A stretch of 64,000 nt of DNA from Pseudomonas oryzihabitans (lineage in GTDB: Bacteria; Pseudomonadota; Gammaproteobacteria; Pseudomonadales; Pseudomonadaceae). This document shows positions 19,332 to 28,591 of the stretch, one piece after another. The notes beneath the pieces were generated by a model that ran no database searches, had not been told where the DNA came from, and was given only the letters and a program-made list of their open reading frames with translations. Where the stretch lies: NCBI RefSeq assembly GCF_006384975.1, contig NZ_CP021645.1, positions 3,252,001 through 3,316,000 of the forward strand, written 5' to 3'. A program made the translations under genes and the position numbers. The first letter of the stretch is position 1. Every line of letters begins with the position of its first letter.

Positions 19332-19924
19332 CACAGGCACCCCTTGGTGGAAGGCATGACGCCGGCCATGCGCGGATCTTCGCTGAGGGCCATGCGCAGA
19401 GCGCGGCCGAAGGCCTTGAATACCGTCTCGATCTGGTGGTGGCTGTTGACCCCACGCAGGTTGTCGATGTGCAGGGTCACCTGGGCGTGATTGGTGAAGC
19501 CCTGGAAGAATTCGAGGAACAGATCGACGTCCATGCGGCCCACGGTGGCGCGGGTGAAGGGCACGTTCCAGTGCAGCCCGGGCCGCCCGGAGAAGTCGAT
19601 GACCACCCGTGACAGGGCTTCGTCCAGCGGCACATAGGCATGGCCGTAGCGCTGGATGCCCTTCTTGTCGCCAACAGCCTTGGCGAACGCCTGGCCGAGG
19701 GTGATGCCGATGTCTTCCACCGTGTGGTGGTCGTCGATGTGCAGGTCGCCGCGGCAATGGATGTCGAGGTCGATCAGGCCGTGACGGGCGATCTGGTCGA
19801 GCATGTGCTCGAGGAAGGGGACCCCGGTGTCGAAGCGCGCTGCGCCCGTGCCGTCCAGATCCAGGGATACCTTGACCTGGGTTTCCAGGGTGTTGCGCTC
19901 GACGGTTGCCTTGCGTTCGACCAT
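19331..19924 (-). CDS. hisB: Imidazoleglycerol-phosphate dehydratase HisB
   Basis: A 197-residue monofunctional dehydratase that makes imidazole acetol phosphate. The Mn-binding repeats [30 protein letters not shown] and [13 protein letters not shown] are intact. There is no histidinol-phosphatase domain, as usual in Pseudomonas. First gene of the operon hisB-hisH-DUF2164-hisA-CM-hisF. Confidence 0.98.
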   Translation of the reverse strand: MVERKATVERNTLETQVKVSLDLDGTGAARFDTGVPFLEHMLDQIARHGLIDLDIHCRGDLHIDDHHTVEDIGITLGQAFAKAVGDKKGIQRYGHAYVPLDEALSRVVIDFSGRPGLHWNVPFTRATVGRMDVDLFLEFFQGFTNHAQVTLHIDNLRGVNSHHQIETVFKAFGRALRMALSEDPRMAGVMPSTKGCL

Positions 19925-19962
19925 AGCCTGCTCCGCGAAAATCGGTGGGCGAAAGGGCCGAT

Positions 19963-19991
19963 ATTATAGGGGCGCGGGGGCTGGATCGAAA
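19963..19991 (-). promoter_or_regulatory. Sigma-70 promoter of the his operon
   Basis: On the minus strand a perfect TATAAT (-10, 19968-19963) lies 17 bp from TTTCGA (weak -35, 19991-19986). The spacer is very GC-rich. The predicted leader to the hisB ATG is about 30 nt, too short for a classical histidine-leader attenuator. Confidence 0.6.
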
Positions 19992-20023
19992 GCGCGGCGG
20001 GACGAGGCGTTCCACCGCGAGGG

Positions 20024-20043
20024 GCGCCCTCGTCGGGCGCCCG
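20024..20043 (-). terminator. Hairpin after the OFA transporter gene
   Basis: GGGCGCCC and GGGCGCCC (self-complementary halves around CGACGAG-type loop bases) form a strong GC stem just after the transporter stop. There is no T-tract, so it may only partly separate the transporter from hisB. Confidence 0.45.
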
Positions 20044-20050
20044 CTGCCGC

Positions 20051-21715
20051 TTAGCTGAAGAGCGCGGCGGTTTTCTGCAGGGTGATCCAGATACCCCAGG
20101 CCAACGGGATGCCCACGGCCAGCCAGGCCAGGATGGCCAGCGGCTTGGTCTTGGGATCGGCGCTCCACTCCAGCACCTGGATGCTGCCAGCGCTGCCGTC
20201 ATGGCCCTTGGCGCGCTCGACGGCGAGTTCGGCATCGGTCATGAAGTGCTTGTCGGCCACCGGACGCACCAGCAGGTTGCAGATGAAGCCCAGCACCAGC
20301 AGGCCGGCCAGGATGTACAGGGTGATGTCATACACCTGGGCGCGGGGAATGCCCATGCTCAGTTGGTACTCACGCAGGTAGTTGACCAGCACCGGACCGA
20401 AGACGCCGGCAGCGGCCCAGGCGGTCAGCAGGCGGCCATGGATGGCGCCGACCATCTGGGTGCCGAACAGATCGGCCAGGTAGGCCGGCACGGTGGAGAA
20501 GCCACCGCCGTACATGGACAGGATCAGGCAGAAGGCGAACACGAACAGCGCGACGCTGCCCAGGTGACCGGTCCAGGGCACGATGGCGTACAGCAGGAAG
20601 CCCAGGGTGAAGAAGACGAAGTAGGTCATCTTGCGGCCGATGTAGTCGGAGAAGGATGCCCAGAAGAAGCGACCGCCGATGTTGAACAGGCTCAGCAGGC
20701 CGGTGAAGCCGGCGGCGATGGCGGCGATCTGCTTGAGCTGATCGCTGCTCAGCTCACCATAGGTCAGGCCGTTGCCCAGCAGGCGACCACCGAAGACCTC
20801 CTGCAGCAGCGGCGAAGCCATGCCAATGATGCCGATGCCGGCGGTGACGTTCAGGCAGAGCACGGCCCAGACCAGCCAGAACTGCGGGATGCCCCAGATC
20901 TTGCTGACGTGCACGTGGCGGTTGGTGATCATGCCGCTGCTGGTCTTCTTGGTGGACGGCGTCCAGCCGGCGGGCTTCCAGCCGGTCGGCGGTACGCGGT
21001 AGCCCAGGGCGCCGCTCAGCATGAACACGAAGTAGATCACTGCCATGACCAGGAAGGTCTGCCAGACGCCGACTTGGGTCGCCGAGGCGAAATGGCGCAT
21101 CAGCAGGTCGGCCAGAGGGGCGCCCACCATGGCGCCGCCACCGAAGCCCATGATGGCCATGCCGGTCGCCATGCCGCGCTTGTCCGGGAACCACTTGATC
21201 AGGGTCGACACCGGCGAGATGTAGCCCAGGCCCAGACCGATACCGCCGATCACGCCCGAGCCCAGCCACAGCATCCAGATCTGATGGGTATAGATGCCCA
21301 GGGCGGAAATCAGCAGACCACCGCACCAGCACAGCGCCGAGACGACACCGGCCTTGCGCGGACCGGCATGCTCCAGCCAGCCGCCGAACAGCGCGGCCGA
21401 ACAGCCGAGGAAGATGAAGAACAGGGTGTAGATCCAGCCGAGCTGGGAGATCTTCCAGTCACAGGTCGCACTGAAGATTTCTTCGAAGAAGCCCATCTCC
21501 ACCGGACAGGCGACGGCGGCGGTGATACCGATGGCCTTGGACAGCGGCAACCAGAACACCGAGAAGCCGTAGGCCATGCCGATGCACAGATGGATGGCCA
21601 GTGCGGCCGGCGGTACCAGCCAGCGATTGAAGCCAGGACGCGCGATGATGCGCTCTTTGGAGAGGAAAGCCGGTCGTGCCGAAGCGGCGCCGCCAGCGGT
21701 CAGCGTAGTGCTCAT
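20051..21715 (-). CDS. OFA family MFS transporter
   Basis: 554 residues with twelve hydrophobic segments plus an extra N-terminal tail and a C-terminal helix. Features of the oxalate/formate antiporter branch are [28 protein letters not shown] and [34 protein letters not shown]. Two cysteines in the extended first loop ([20 protein letters not shown]) are a subgroup feature. The substrate is not deducible; carboxylates such as oxalate, formate or pyruvate are family possibilities. No catabolic gene adjoins. Confidence 0.88.
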   Translation of the reverse strand: MSTTLTAGGAASARPAFLSKERIIARPGFNRWLVPPAALAIHLCIGMAYGFSVFWLPLSKAIGITAAVACPVEMGFFEEIFSATCDWKISQLGWIYTLFFIFLGCSAALFGGWLEHAGPRKAGVVSALCWCGGLLISALGIYTHQIWMLWLGSGVIGGIGLGLGYISPVSTLIKWFPDKRGMATGMAIMGFGGGAMVGAPLADLLMRHFASATQVGVWQTFLVMAVIYFVFMLSGALGYRVPPTGWKPAGWTPSTKKTSSGMITNRHVHVSKIWGIPQFWLVWAVLCLNVTAGIGIIGMASPLLQEVFGGRLLGNGLTYGELSSDQLKQIAAIAAGFTGLLSLFNIGGRFFWASFSDYIGRKMTYFVFFTLGFLLYAIVPWTGHLGSVALFVFAFCLILSMYGGGFSTVPAYLADLFGTQMVGAIHGRLLTAWAAAGVFGPVLVNYLREYQLSMGIPRAQVYDITLYILAGLLVLGFICNLLVRPVADKHFMTDAELAVERAKGHDGSAGSIQVLEWSADPKTKPLAILAWLAVGIPLAWGIWITLQKTAALFS

Positions 21716-22012
21716 GGGTTCAGCCCTTTTCTAGTCTGTAGCATTCAGGCCGGTAGACATTCCCTGCACGCTTCCCCGTAAACGAGTCAAAGAAACGGCG
21801 TCAACCGACCGAAGGTGCGCGACATTAAATCGCACCCCTGGCCAACTGCCACCTTTTCTCATTTGACAGGGTACGGGCGGTGCAAGACGCCCGACGAAAC
21901 GGGCGACCACCACCGCTGTCACAGGCCCGACACCCCGGTGTCATCCGGGCCAGCCCATGCCCTTATACTGGCCAGTCGCGCCATCGCCCGTCGGAACAGG
22001 AATTTCCTCGCC

Positions 22013-24232
22013 ATGAAAGCTTTCGCCAAAGTGCTGGGTATCGTTCTCGTCGGCCTGCTGCTCTTGCTGGTCGCCGTAGGCTTCGCCCTCACCCACCTGG
22101 TCGATCCCAATGACTACAAGGACGAGATTCGTCAGCTGGCGCACGACAAGGCCAATGTCGACCTGCAGCTCAAGGGCGACATCGGCTGGAGTCTGTTCCC
22201 CTGGCTGGGCGTCGAATTGCACGACGCCACCCTTGCCAGTGCCGCCACCCCGGATCGCCAGCTCGCCCAGGTGCAGCGCCTGATCCTCTCGGTGCGCCTG
22301 CTGCCCCTGCTGCTGCGCCGCGACCTGGAGATGAGCGACGTCAAGATCGACGGCCTGGACCTCACCGCCAGCCGCGATGACCAGGGCCGCAGCAACTGGG
22401 CGGAGATCGGCCGTCCCGCGCCCCAGCCCGGACAGGCCGACGCCCCTGCGGCGGACGCCCCCGCCGCGAACGAACCCGCGACCAGCCATCGCCAACCGCT
22501 CAAGCTCAACGTCGAAAGCCTGACGATCCGCAACTCGCGCATCGAATACAGCGACGCCCGCAGTGGCGCCCACTACACCTTCGACGGCATCGATCTGCAG
22601 ACCGGCGCCATCTACCCCGGCACGGCCATTCCGCTCAAGCTGGCCGGCACCGCCAGCACCACCCAGCCGCCGGTGAAGGCCACGGTGCAGCTCAGCGGCG
22701 AATTCCGCTTCGATCCGGCCAGCCAGCAATACGCCCTGGACGATCTGCAACTCACCGGCGATGCCACCGGCGAGCCCTTCAACGGCAAGCTGGTCAACTA
22801 TTCCGCCAGCGGCGAACTCGCCGTTGATCGCCGCGCCCAGACCGCCGACTGGACCAGCCTCAAGCTGACCGCCAACGACCTCAAGGCGCTGGGCGATCTC
22901 AAGCTCACCGGTCTCGAGACCGAGCCCCAACTGACCGGTGGCGTCTCCATCGCCCGCCTGGACCTGCGCGCCTTCCTCGACAGCATCGGCGTCGAATTGC
23001 CGGCCATGGCCGATGCCAAGACCCTGCAGCGCTTCGAGATGAACGCCCAGCTACAGGCCAGCCGCAATGCCCTGGTGCTGAACGACTTCAACTTCAACCT
23101 CGACGACAGCACCCTCAAGGGCCGCGTCGCCGTCGACGACATCGCTCGCCGCGCCCTGCGCATCCAGCTCAGTGGCGACACCCTGGACCTGGATCGCTAT
23201 CTGCCGGCCAAGACCGCCGCGGCCCGCCAGGCCAACGGTGCGCGCCAACAGGAAGTCGCCCAGGTCGACGCCAGCGCGGCCCAGGGCAACTCGCCGCTGC
23301 CGGAAGCCCCGACCCAGCACGCCTGGAGCCAGGAGACCCTGCTGCCGGTGGAGCGTCTACGCAGCCTCGATGCCAATGTCGAGCTGAGCCTGCAACAGCT
23401 GACGCTGGACCAGTTGCCCTTCGAGAACGCCAGCCTCAAGGCCACGGCCAACGACGGCCAGTTGCAACTCAGCGACCTGAGCGGCGAGCTGTTCGGTGGT
23501 AACTTCCAGGCCAATGGCACCCTCGACGTGCGCGGCGCCCAACCCCAGCTAAGCGTCCACGAACGCATCAACAGCGTACCGGTGGAGCGCATCCTGCAGG
23601 CCCAGGGCCAGAAGCCACCGGTGGAAGGCCAGCTCGACCTGGACGCCGACCTGCGCAGCAGCGGCGCCAGCCAGCGCGCCCTGATCGACAACCTGGACGG
23701 TACCGCTCGCTTCGCCCTGCGCAATGGCCAGCTCATCGACGCCAACGTCGAAAGCCAGCTGTGCCAGGGCATCTCCTTGCTCAATCGCAAGCCACTGGAA
23801 CTGCCCCACGGCGGCCAGAACACCCCGTTCCGCCAGTTGAGCGGCACCCTCAGCATCGTCAACGGCGTGGCGCGCAACCAGGACCTGCGCGTCAGCGTGC
23901 CGGGACTGGCGGTCAAAGGTGATGGCGACATCGACCTGCGGACCCTTGGCCTCGACTACCACCTGGGCATCACCGTCCAGGGCGACACCAACGCCGCCGC
24001 CGATCCGGGCTGCAAGGTCGGCGAACGCTATGCCGACATCGAGTGGCCACTGCAATGCCGCGGCCCTCTGGAGCTGGGCGCCAAGGCCTGCCGCCTGGAC
24101 CGCCAGGCCATGGGCCAGATCATCGCCCAGGCCGCCGGCAATCGTCTGAACGAAAAAATCGAGGAGAAGCTCGGTGATAAGATCAGTCCCGACATTCAGA
24201 ACGCCATCCGGGGACTCTTGCAACGCCGATGA
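22013..24232 (+). CDS. asmA: AsmA family protein
   Basis: 739 residues. An N-terminal transmembrane helix (about 6-28) precedes a large periplasmic AsmA domain, with VDPNDYKDEIRQLAHDKANVDLQLKGDIGWSLFP-type opening, and an AsmA_2 C-terminal domain (about 480-680) with GNGxLxDANVES-like repeats. AsmA-like proteins are bridge-forming lipid-transport proteins that help outer-membrane homeostasis. The gene precedes mutY, with a four-base ATGA overlap. The ATG at 22013 was chosen because it starts the membrane helix; upstream readings add low-quality sequence. Confidence 0.92.
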   Translation: MKAFAKVLGIVLVGLLLLLVAVGFALTHLVDPNDYKDEIRQLAHDKANVDLQLKGDIGWSLFPWLGVELHDATLASAATPDRQLAQVQRLILSVRLLPLLLRRDLEMSDVKIDGLDLTASRDDQGRSNWAEIGRPAPQPGQADAPAADAPAANEPATSHRQPLKLNVESLTIRNSRIEYSDARSGAHYTFDGIDLQTGAIYPGTAIPLKLAGTASTTQPPVKATVQLSGEFRFDPASQQYALDDLQLTGDATGEPFNGKLVNYSASGELAVDRRAQTADWTSLKLTANDLKALGDLKLTGLETEPQLTGGVSIARLDLRAFLDSIGVELPAMADAKTLQRFEMNAQLQASRNALVLNDFNFNLDDSTLKGRVAVDDIARRALRIQLSGDTLDLDRYLPAKTAAARQANGARQQEVAQVDASAAQGNSPLPEAPTQHAWSQETLLPVERLRSLDANVELSLQQLTLDQLPFENASLKATANDGQLQLSDLSGELFGGNFQANGTLDVRGAQPQLSVHERINSVPVERILQAQGQKPPVEGQLDLDADLRSSGASQRALIDNLDGTARFALRNGQLIDANVESQLCQGISLLNRKPLELPHGGQNTPFRQLSGTLSIVNGVARNQDLRVSVPGLAVKGDGDIDLRTLGLDYHLGITVQGDTNAAADPGCKVGERYADIEWPLQCRGPLELGAKACRLDRQAMGQIIAQAAGNRLNEKIEEKLGDKISPDIQNAIRGLLQRR

Positions 24233-25293
24233 CTGACGACGCTTTCGGTACCGCCGTACTGGCCTGGTACGACCTGCACGGCCGCAAGGACCTGCCCTGG
24301 CAACAGGCCGTGACGCCCTATCGTGTCTGGGTCTCGGAGATCATGCTCCAGCAGACCCAGGTCGCCACCGTGCTGGGCTATTTCGACCGCTTCATGCAGG
24401 CGCTACCCACGGTCGAGGCGCTGGCCGCCGCGCCCGAGGACGAGGTGCTGCACCTCTGGACCGGGCTCGGCTACTACAGTCGCGCGCGCAACCTGCACAA
24501 GGCCGCCAAGACCGTGGTCGAGCGCCACGGTGGTGAATTCCCGCGCAGCGTCGAAGCCCTGGCCGAGCTGCCCGGCATCGGCCGCTCCACCGCCGGGGCC
24601 ATCGCCAGCCTGAGCATGAACATCCGCGCACCCATCCTCGATGGCAACGTCAAGCGGGTGCTGGCGCGCTACACCGCCACCCCGGGCTATCCGGGCGAGC
24701 CGGCCGTGGCCCGGCGCCTGTGGGACGTGGCCGAGCGGCTGATGCCCCATGAGCGCGTCGGCCACTACACCCAGGCGATGATGGACCTGGGCGCCACCCT
24801 CTGTACCCGCAGCAAGCCCAGCTGCCTGCTGTGCCCGGTCAAGCCCGGCTGTCGCGCCCACCTGCTGGGCCAGGAGACCGACTTTCCCGCCTCCAAGCCA
24901 CGCAAGACGCTGCCGCAGCGGCACACCCTGATGCCGCTATTCGTCAACGACGACAATGCCGTGCTCCTGCAGCGCCGGCCTTCCACCGGTCTCTGGGGCG
25001 GCCTGTGGGGACCGCCGGAAGTGGCCGACATCGCCGAACTCGAAGTCCTGGCCGAACGCCAGGGTCTTACCATCGACGAACGCCAGGCGCTGCCCGGCCT
25101 GGTGCATACCTTCAGCCATTTCCAACTGGCCATCGAGCCCTGGCTGGTGCAGGTGGACCACCGCCGCCACGCCGTGGCCGAGGGCGACTGGCTTTGGTAT
25201 AACCTCGCCTCCCCGCCGCGCCTGGGCCTCGCCGCCCCGGTGCAGAAACTGCTCAAGCGCGCCGCGCAGGCGCTCAAAGGAGAACCCGCATGA
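24229..25293 (+). CDS. mutY: A/G-specific adenine glycosylase MutY
   Basis: 354 residues. It removes adenine mispaired with 8-oxoguanine. Catalytic Glu37 ([11 protein letters not shown]) and Asp138 (ILDGNVKRV) occupy the canonical positions. The HhH motif is [11 protein letters not shown]. The 4Fe-4S ligands are in [17 protein letters not shown], and a C-terminal Nudix-like domain recognises 8-oxoG. It overlaps asmA (ATGA) and yggX (ATGA). Confidence 0.98.
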   Translation: MTDDAFGTAVLAWYDLHGRKDLPWQQAVTPYRVWVSEIMLQQTQVATVLGYFDRFMQALPTVEALAAAPEDEVLHLWTGLGYYSRARNLHKAAKTVVERHGGEFPRSVEALAELPGIGRSTAGAIASLSMNIRAPILDGNVKRVLARYTATPGYPGEPAVARRLWDVAERLMPHERVGHYTQAMMDLGATLCTRSKPSCLLCPVKPGCRAHLLGQETDFPASKPRKTLPQRHTLMPLFVNDDNAVLLQRRPSTGLWGGLWGPPEVADIAELEVLAERQGLTIDERQALPGLVHTFSHFQLAIEPWLVQVDHRRHAVAEGDWLWYNLASPPRLGLAAPVQKLLKRAAQALKGEPA

Positions 25294-25562
25294 CCCGCAC
25301 CGTGATGTGCCGCAAGCACAAGCAGGAGCTGCCCGGCCTCGATCGTCCGCCCTACCCCGGCGCCAAGGGCGAAGACATCTACCAGCACGTCTCCAAGCAA
25401 GCCTGGGAAGAGTGGCAGAAACACCAGACCATGCTCATCAACGAGCGCCGGCTGAACATGATGAACGCCGAGGATCGCAAGTTCCTCCAGGCCGAGATGG
25501 ACAAGTTCCTCTCCGGCGAAGACTACGCCCAGGCCGAAGGCTACGTGCCCCCCAGCGCCTGA
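25290..25562 (+). CDS. yggX: Probable Fe(2+)-trafficking / oxidative-damage protection protein YggX
   Basis: A 90-residue small cytoplasmic protein. It shows [20 protein letters not shown] with the conserved Cys7-type residue, and the family run [18 protein letters not shown]. It protects Fe-S enzymes from oxidants, which fits coupling with mutY, whose stop it overlaps. Confidence 0.97.
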   Translation: MTRTVMCRKHKQELPGLDRPPYPGAKGEDIYQHVSKQAWEEWQKHQTMLINERRLNMMNAEDRKFLQAEMDKFLSGEDYAQAEGYVPPSA

Positions 25563-25608
25563 CCAACCGCTAAGCGCCCGAAAAATCTAAATTTTTTTGG
25601 GCTCGCTG

Positions 25609-25637
25609 TTGACACAAGGTCGAGAAACGCTTTTAAT
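25609..25637 (+). promoter_or_regulatory. Sigma-70 promoter of tRNA-Phe
   Basis: A perfect -35 TTGACA (25609-25614) and TTTAAT (-10, 25632-25637) are separated by 17 bp. A GC-rich discriminator (GCGCCCC) follows, the hallmark of stringently controlled stable-RNA promoters. Confidence 0.85.
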
Positions 25638-25647
25638 GCGCCCCGTT

Positions 25648-25723
25648 GCCCAGGTAGCTCAGTTGGTAGAGCAGGGGATTGAAAATCCCCGTGTCGGCGG
25701 TTCGATTCCGTCCCTGGGCACCA
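25648..25723 (+). tRNA. tRNA-Phe (GAA)
   Basis: 76 nt with encoded CCA. Acceptor stem GCCCAGG pairs with CCTGGGC. The D-arm contains AGCTCAGTTGGTAGAGC. Anticodon stem GGGGA/TCCCC encloses loop TTGAAAA with anticodon GAA. The T-arm contains GGTTCGATTCC. It has its own promoter and terminator. Confidence 0.98.
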
Positions 25724-25764
25724 AAATATAGCTCCGCGGGTTCTGCTGAACCCCGGAGATCAGA

Positions 25765-25790
25765 AAAACCGGCCTAGGCCGGTTTTTTTG
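25765..25790 (+). terminator. Intrinsic terminator of tRNA-Phe
   Basis: AAAACCGGCC and GGCCGGTTTT form a near-perfect stem with a TA loop and a run of seven Ts. Confidence 0.92.
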
Positions 25791-26022
25791 TGCCCGGAAA
25801 AAAGCATGACGGTCGCCCTGCGCGCGGTTGGTACTGCGGCCGCTCCCGCCTTCCCAGCGAACCCTGACGGATGCCACCCGCCACCCAAAGGCTCGCCCTA
25901 GAGCCTCCACAGCCCCTCGTCTCCGCAAAAAATTTTGCCCAACCCTGCTTGACTCTCTACCCACTACAGACTTCGTAATGGCGTGGCATCACCCAACCGC
26001 CACCCTTTTCGGAGTCAGTACC

Positions 26023-26376
26023 ATGACCACCTGCAGCGACAAGCATCACGCCAACCACAGCCACCAGCATGGGCCGAATTGCGGACACACCGCCATCGAG
26101 CACGACGGCCACGTCGATTATCTCCATGACGGCCACCTGCACCACATGCATGGCGATCACGTGGACGAGCACGTCATCGAAGTCAGCGTCACCAATCCCG
26201 ACCAGTGCACCCATGGCCAGAGTTCCGGCCATGCAGCCGACCATGTCCACGGCCCGGACTGCGGCCATGAAGCCGTGCCCCATGGCGACCACGTCGACTA
26301 CCTGGTGGATGGCCGCCTGCACCATGTCCACGATGGCCATTGCGACGATCATGGCCCGGTGACCCTGGCTAAGTAG
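26023..26376 (+). CDS. Histidine-rich, probably metal-binding cytoplasmic protein
   Basis: 117 residues with 27 histidines, 5 cysteines and many Asp/Glu. Two 35-residue tandem-like repeats (16-50 and 76-110) share HGPxCGHxAxxHxxHVDYL, a loop, then LHHxHxxHxDxH; 25 linker residues separate them. There is no signal peptide or membrane segment. It probably binds or stores a transition metal such as zinc or nickel. No efflux or uptake gene adjoins and no obvious Zur or Fur box is visible upstream. ATG 26023 follows GGAGTC. Confidence 0.85.
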   Translation: MTTCSDKHHANHSHQHGPNCGHTAIEHDGHVDYLHDGHLHHMHGDHVDEHVIEVSVTNPDQCTHGQSSGHAADHVHGPDCGHEAVPHGDHVDYLVDGRLHHVHDGHCDDHGPVTLAK

Positions 26377-26401
26377 CCTTTAGCCGAACGCCAAGCAGGC
26401 G

Positions 26402-26432
26402 GGCACCCTTCCCCCCGCCACGGAAGGGTGCC
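26402..26432. terminator. Hairpin between convergent genes
   Basis: GGCACCCTTCC pairs perfectly with GGAAGGGTGCC (11 bp) around a C-rich loop. It lies between the His-rich gene and the convergent cupin gene. No T-tract on the plus strand. Confidence 0.55.
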
Positions 26433-26514
26433 GGGTCGGCGCAGCACCTCACTGCGTTCCCGCCCGACGATATCCTGTCCCCTTACCGGCTCCAGACCGT
26501 GCGAATGCCTGGGC

Positions 26515-26835
26515 TCAGGTCGCCGCCTCGAAGTGAATCGCCAGCCAGACGCTGGCAACCGCGGGATCGGTAAAGGTCACCCAGTGCTCGGTATGCGCCG
26601 GGATGAACAGCGTGTCGCCCGGCTGCAAGGCCACCTCGCGCCCCTCCAAGGCCACCCGCGCGGCCCCTTTGAGCAACACGACCCATTCGTCGTGCGCCTG
26701 CCGATAGGGCTCGTGGGCCGGGGTGGACTGCCCCTGGGAAACGATGCGCTCGATCCGGCACCCGGGCCTACTGAGCAAAGGTGTGAACACCTCCGCAAGA
26801 GCGGCGTCGGGCAGGTCGTTAAGCAGATTGATCAT
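26515..26835 (-). CDS. Small cupin-domain protein
   Basis: 106 residues forming one cupin barrel. The first motif is around EPYRQAHDEWVVLLKGAARVALEGRE, the second around LQPGDTLFIPAHTEHWVTF. The typical HxH pair is reduced to one His plus Asp/Glu, so metal binding is uncertain. ATG 26835 gives MINLLNDLPDA; a 38-residue in-frame extension upstream does not look like the family. Function unknown. Confidence 0.82.
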   Translation of the reverse strand: MINLLNDLPDAALAEVFTPLLSRPGCRIERIVSQGQSTPAHEPYRQAHDEWVVLLKGAARVALEGREVALQPGDTLFIPAHTEHWVTFTDPAVASVWLAIHFEAAT

Positions 26836-27157
26836 GACGTTTTTCCAGAAGCCGCGGCGGCCGTTCGCGCTATGGTCAGCAAGGCTGCTCCAGTCGTGCC
26901 GCCTGCTCAAGTCCCGGATGAATCCCCTCATCACCTCATGAGCCTTCACGATGACCGCAAAGACACTGGCATTTGCCGTAGAGAGTGGGAACGGCCCGAC
27001 CTTTTCATCGCATCGTCACCTCATGAGCCGCCTTTTCGGCGATGATCCGGAACACGATTGGCAAGCGGCCTTCACTGCCGCGCCGCCAGGGTCGCTCCGC
27101 ACCTTCACCGCGGGCGCGACCCCTCTTCTGCTCTCAGCGCACGGAGGCGCTTACCCG

Positions 27158-27364
27158 ATGCCCATTCGCTTGCTCCCCCTTGCCGATCAAAGTGGCGTCC
27201 TGCCCCAGGCGATGCTCGACCCCTCCCTGGCCACCCCTACGCAGCCTGTAGTCCCGCTCTGGCTGTCGCTGCTCAGCGGTATCAGCCTGTGGCTGAATCG
27301 GCTCTTTCTCGGCCTGGTCATGGCGCTGGTCGGCTTTACCCTCTGGCAGTGGTGGCAGGGATGA
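27158..27364 (+). CDS. Small single-pass membrane protein, hypothetical
   Basis: 68 residues from ATG 27158, which follows a strong SD (GGAGG, 10 bp upstream). The C-terminal half is one long hydrophobic helix rich in Leu and Trp (about 33-66, ending WQWWQG). Longer in-frame starts exist at 27023 and 26951, but they lack an SD. Its stop overlaps the start of the next small gene. No relative recognised. Confidence 0.5.
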   Translation: MPIRLLPLADQSGVLPQAMLDPSLATPTQPVVPLWLSLLSGISLWLNRLFLGLVMALVGFTLWQWWQG

Positions 27365-27471
27365 AACGACGCCTGGATCAACTGGAACTGGCGATCCTGA
27401 TGTGCGGCATCGGCCTCCTGGCACTGGCCCTCATCTTGGCGGTAGGCATGCAGGGTCTGGACTGGGGCTGA
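27361..27471 (+). CDS. 36-residue membrane peptide, hypothetical
   Basis: An ATG inside the previous gene's stop (ATGA at 27361-27364) opens a 36-residue frame: a basic/amphipathic N-terminus (MKRRLDQLE) and one transmembrane helix (about 10-30). The hydrophobic design and the translational coupling argue for a real small protein paired with the 68-residue one. Confidence 0.5.
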   Translation: MKRRLDQLELAILMCGIGLLALALILAVGMQGLDWG

Positions 27472-27577
27472 GCGGACCCGGCGGAGTCTTACCAGACCTT
27501 TACCTGGCCTGACGCCCGCTGACAGCCAAAGGTGTTTCATGGTGACGCGGCCCATCGAGCGCCGCGAGGAGAGCACC

Positions 27578-27919
27578 ATGGCATCGCAAGCGTCCCTGAT
27601 CCTGCTGTTGACCGCCGCCCTGACCGCCAGCGGCCTGGCAGCGGCCCACGAGCTGCCGGGCGAAGGTCCGGCGCAACGCTGGACCGTCGGCGCCGAGGCG
27701 GGCCCCGACGCGGCCGATTTCAGGCCGGTGGGCGAGTACCGACGGCATCACCGGTACCACCCCTACTACCGTAGGGATCGCTACCCCTACAGCTACTATC
27801 GCCCCTATCCGCAGCAGGAATACGTCTCGCCCCATTGGCGTCCGCTCCCACCCGGGCATTACGCCCCGCCGCCTGGTTACGAGACGCGCCCCTATTACGG
27901 TCCGCCCCGGCATTGGTGA
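27578..27919 (+). CDS. Exported Tyr/Pro/Arg-rich protein
   Basis: 113 residues. A signal peptide (1-24, ending GLAAA) precedes a mature part dominated by Tyr, Pro, Arg and His with repeated YRR/YRPY motifs and a low-complexity tail. It is probably periplasmic or surface-located, without a recognisable domain. The ATG at 27578 has GAGGAGAG upstream, which supports this start over an earlier one at 27539. Confidence 0.7.
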   Translation: MASQASLILLLTAALTASGLAAAHELPGEGPAQRWTVGAEAGPDAADFRPVGEYRRHHRYHPYYRRDRYPYSYYRPYPQQEYVSPHWRPLPPGHYAPPPGYETRPYYGPPRHW

Positions 27920-28034
27920 ACTGCTTGGCAGAGCCGGACTCGAATGGTGGCCTTTTGCGATGAGTAGCACAGGCAACTATTTGCCAGGGGAGCAGAATGC
28001 CATCACCCACTAGGGCTTTCAGGGCGTCGCCAAC

Positions 28035-28127
28035 ATGTATGAGAGAGACGATGTAATCTGCATGGCCTGCCTTGCAACCATGGCTGCGGCCTTTACCGGC
28101 TTCATCATGGTGATGGCACTGGTCTGA
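28035..28127 (+). CDS. 30-residue membrane peptide, hypothetical
   Basis: A short frame starting MYERDDVICMACLATM encodes acidic and Cys-containing N-terminal residues, then a hydrophobic helix (about 8-30). It is closely followed by the hairpin at 28139-28166. The SD is weak. Hydrophobic composition and a fitting terminator are the only support. Confidence 0.4.
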   Translation: MYERDDVICMACLATMAAAFTGFIMVMALV

Positions 28128-28138
28128 TCGCCAGACAA

Positions 28139-28166
28139 ACGAAACCCCGCCGCGGCGGGGTTTCGT
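28139..28166. terminator. Bidirectional intrinsic terminator
   Basis: ACGAAACCCCGCC is followed directly by its reverse complement (14-bp palindromic stem). It lies between the small peptide gene and the convergent sutA. Confidence 0.8.
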
Positions 28167-28184
28167 AGGCGGTATGGCGCGATC

Positions 28185-28520
28185 CTAGATAGGACGACTG
28201 CCATATTTGCTATCGGGCTTCTTGGGCGGATCGGCAACCACATTGGCATCGATTTCCTGCACCTTGCCACCGCGCGCCAGGAACTCCTGCATGGCCTTTT
28301 CCAAGGCGTCCCGCTCGCGCTGCTTGGCCTCGACGGAGGGCAGCTCCTCGGGTTCCGCTTCCCGCTTCTTCTTCGCCTTGCTGGTGGACGCCGGCGTCTC
28401 GCCGTCGCCACTGTCCTCGGCTTCGGCGTCTTCGGTCGCCGCGGCGAATTCTTCGTTATCGCCCTCGTCTTCCTCCGCCCCCGTCTCCAGGTCGTCCTGC
28501 TCGAGATCTTCGTCGCTCAT
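28185..28520 (-). CDS. sutA: RNA polymerase-binding transcriptional regulator SutA
   Basis: 111 residues, strongly acidic and low-complexity in the N-terminal half (Glu/Asp runs at 4-50), then a Lys-rich patch, then a conserved helical part (LPSVEAKQRERDALEKAMQEF) and the conserved tail PPKKPDSKYGSRPI. This matches SutA of P. aeruginosa, which binds RNA polymerase and raises expression of biosynthetic and ribosomal genes in slow growth. The neighbours yjbQ and amtB-glnK fit its known locus. ATG 28520 has GAGGCGG upstream. Confidence 0.9.
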   Translation of the reverse strand: MSDEDLEQDDLETGAEEDEGDNEEFAAATEDAEAEDSGDGETPASTSKAKKKREAEPEELPSVEAKQRERDALEKAMQEFLARGGKVQEIDANVVADPPKKPDSKYGSRPI

Positions 28521-28591
28521 AAACCGCCTCCAAACACATTGGTAAAATCGGGCCGCGCGTTTTGACGCGACCTCCAAAGAAAAATTCCTGG

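Noticed and set aside
19331..20168. Upstream in-frame extension of hisH
   Set aside because: The extension runs through hisB in a wrong phase; the coupled ATG at 19331 gives the standard HisH N-terminus.
20201..21781. 526-codon frame antisense to the OFA transporter
   Set aside because: The composition is repetitive Gln/His/Ala typical of an antisense reading, and the opposite strand encodes a complete membrane transporter.
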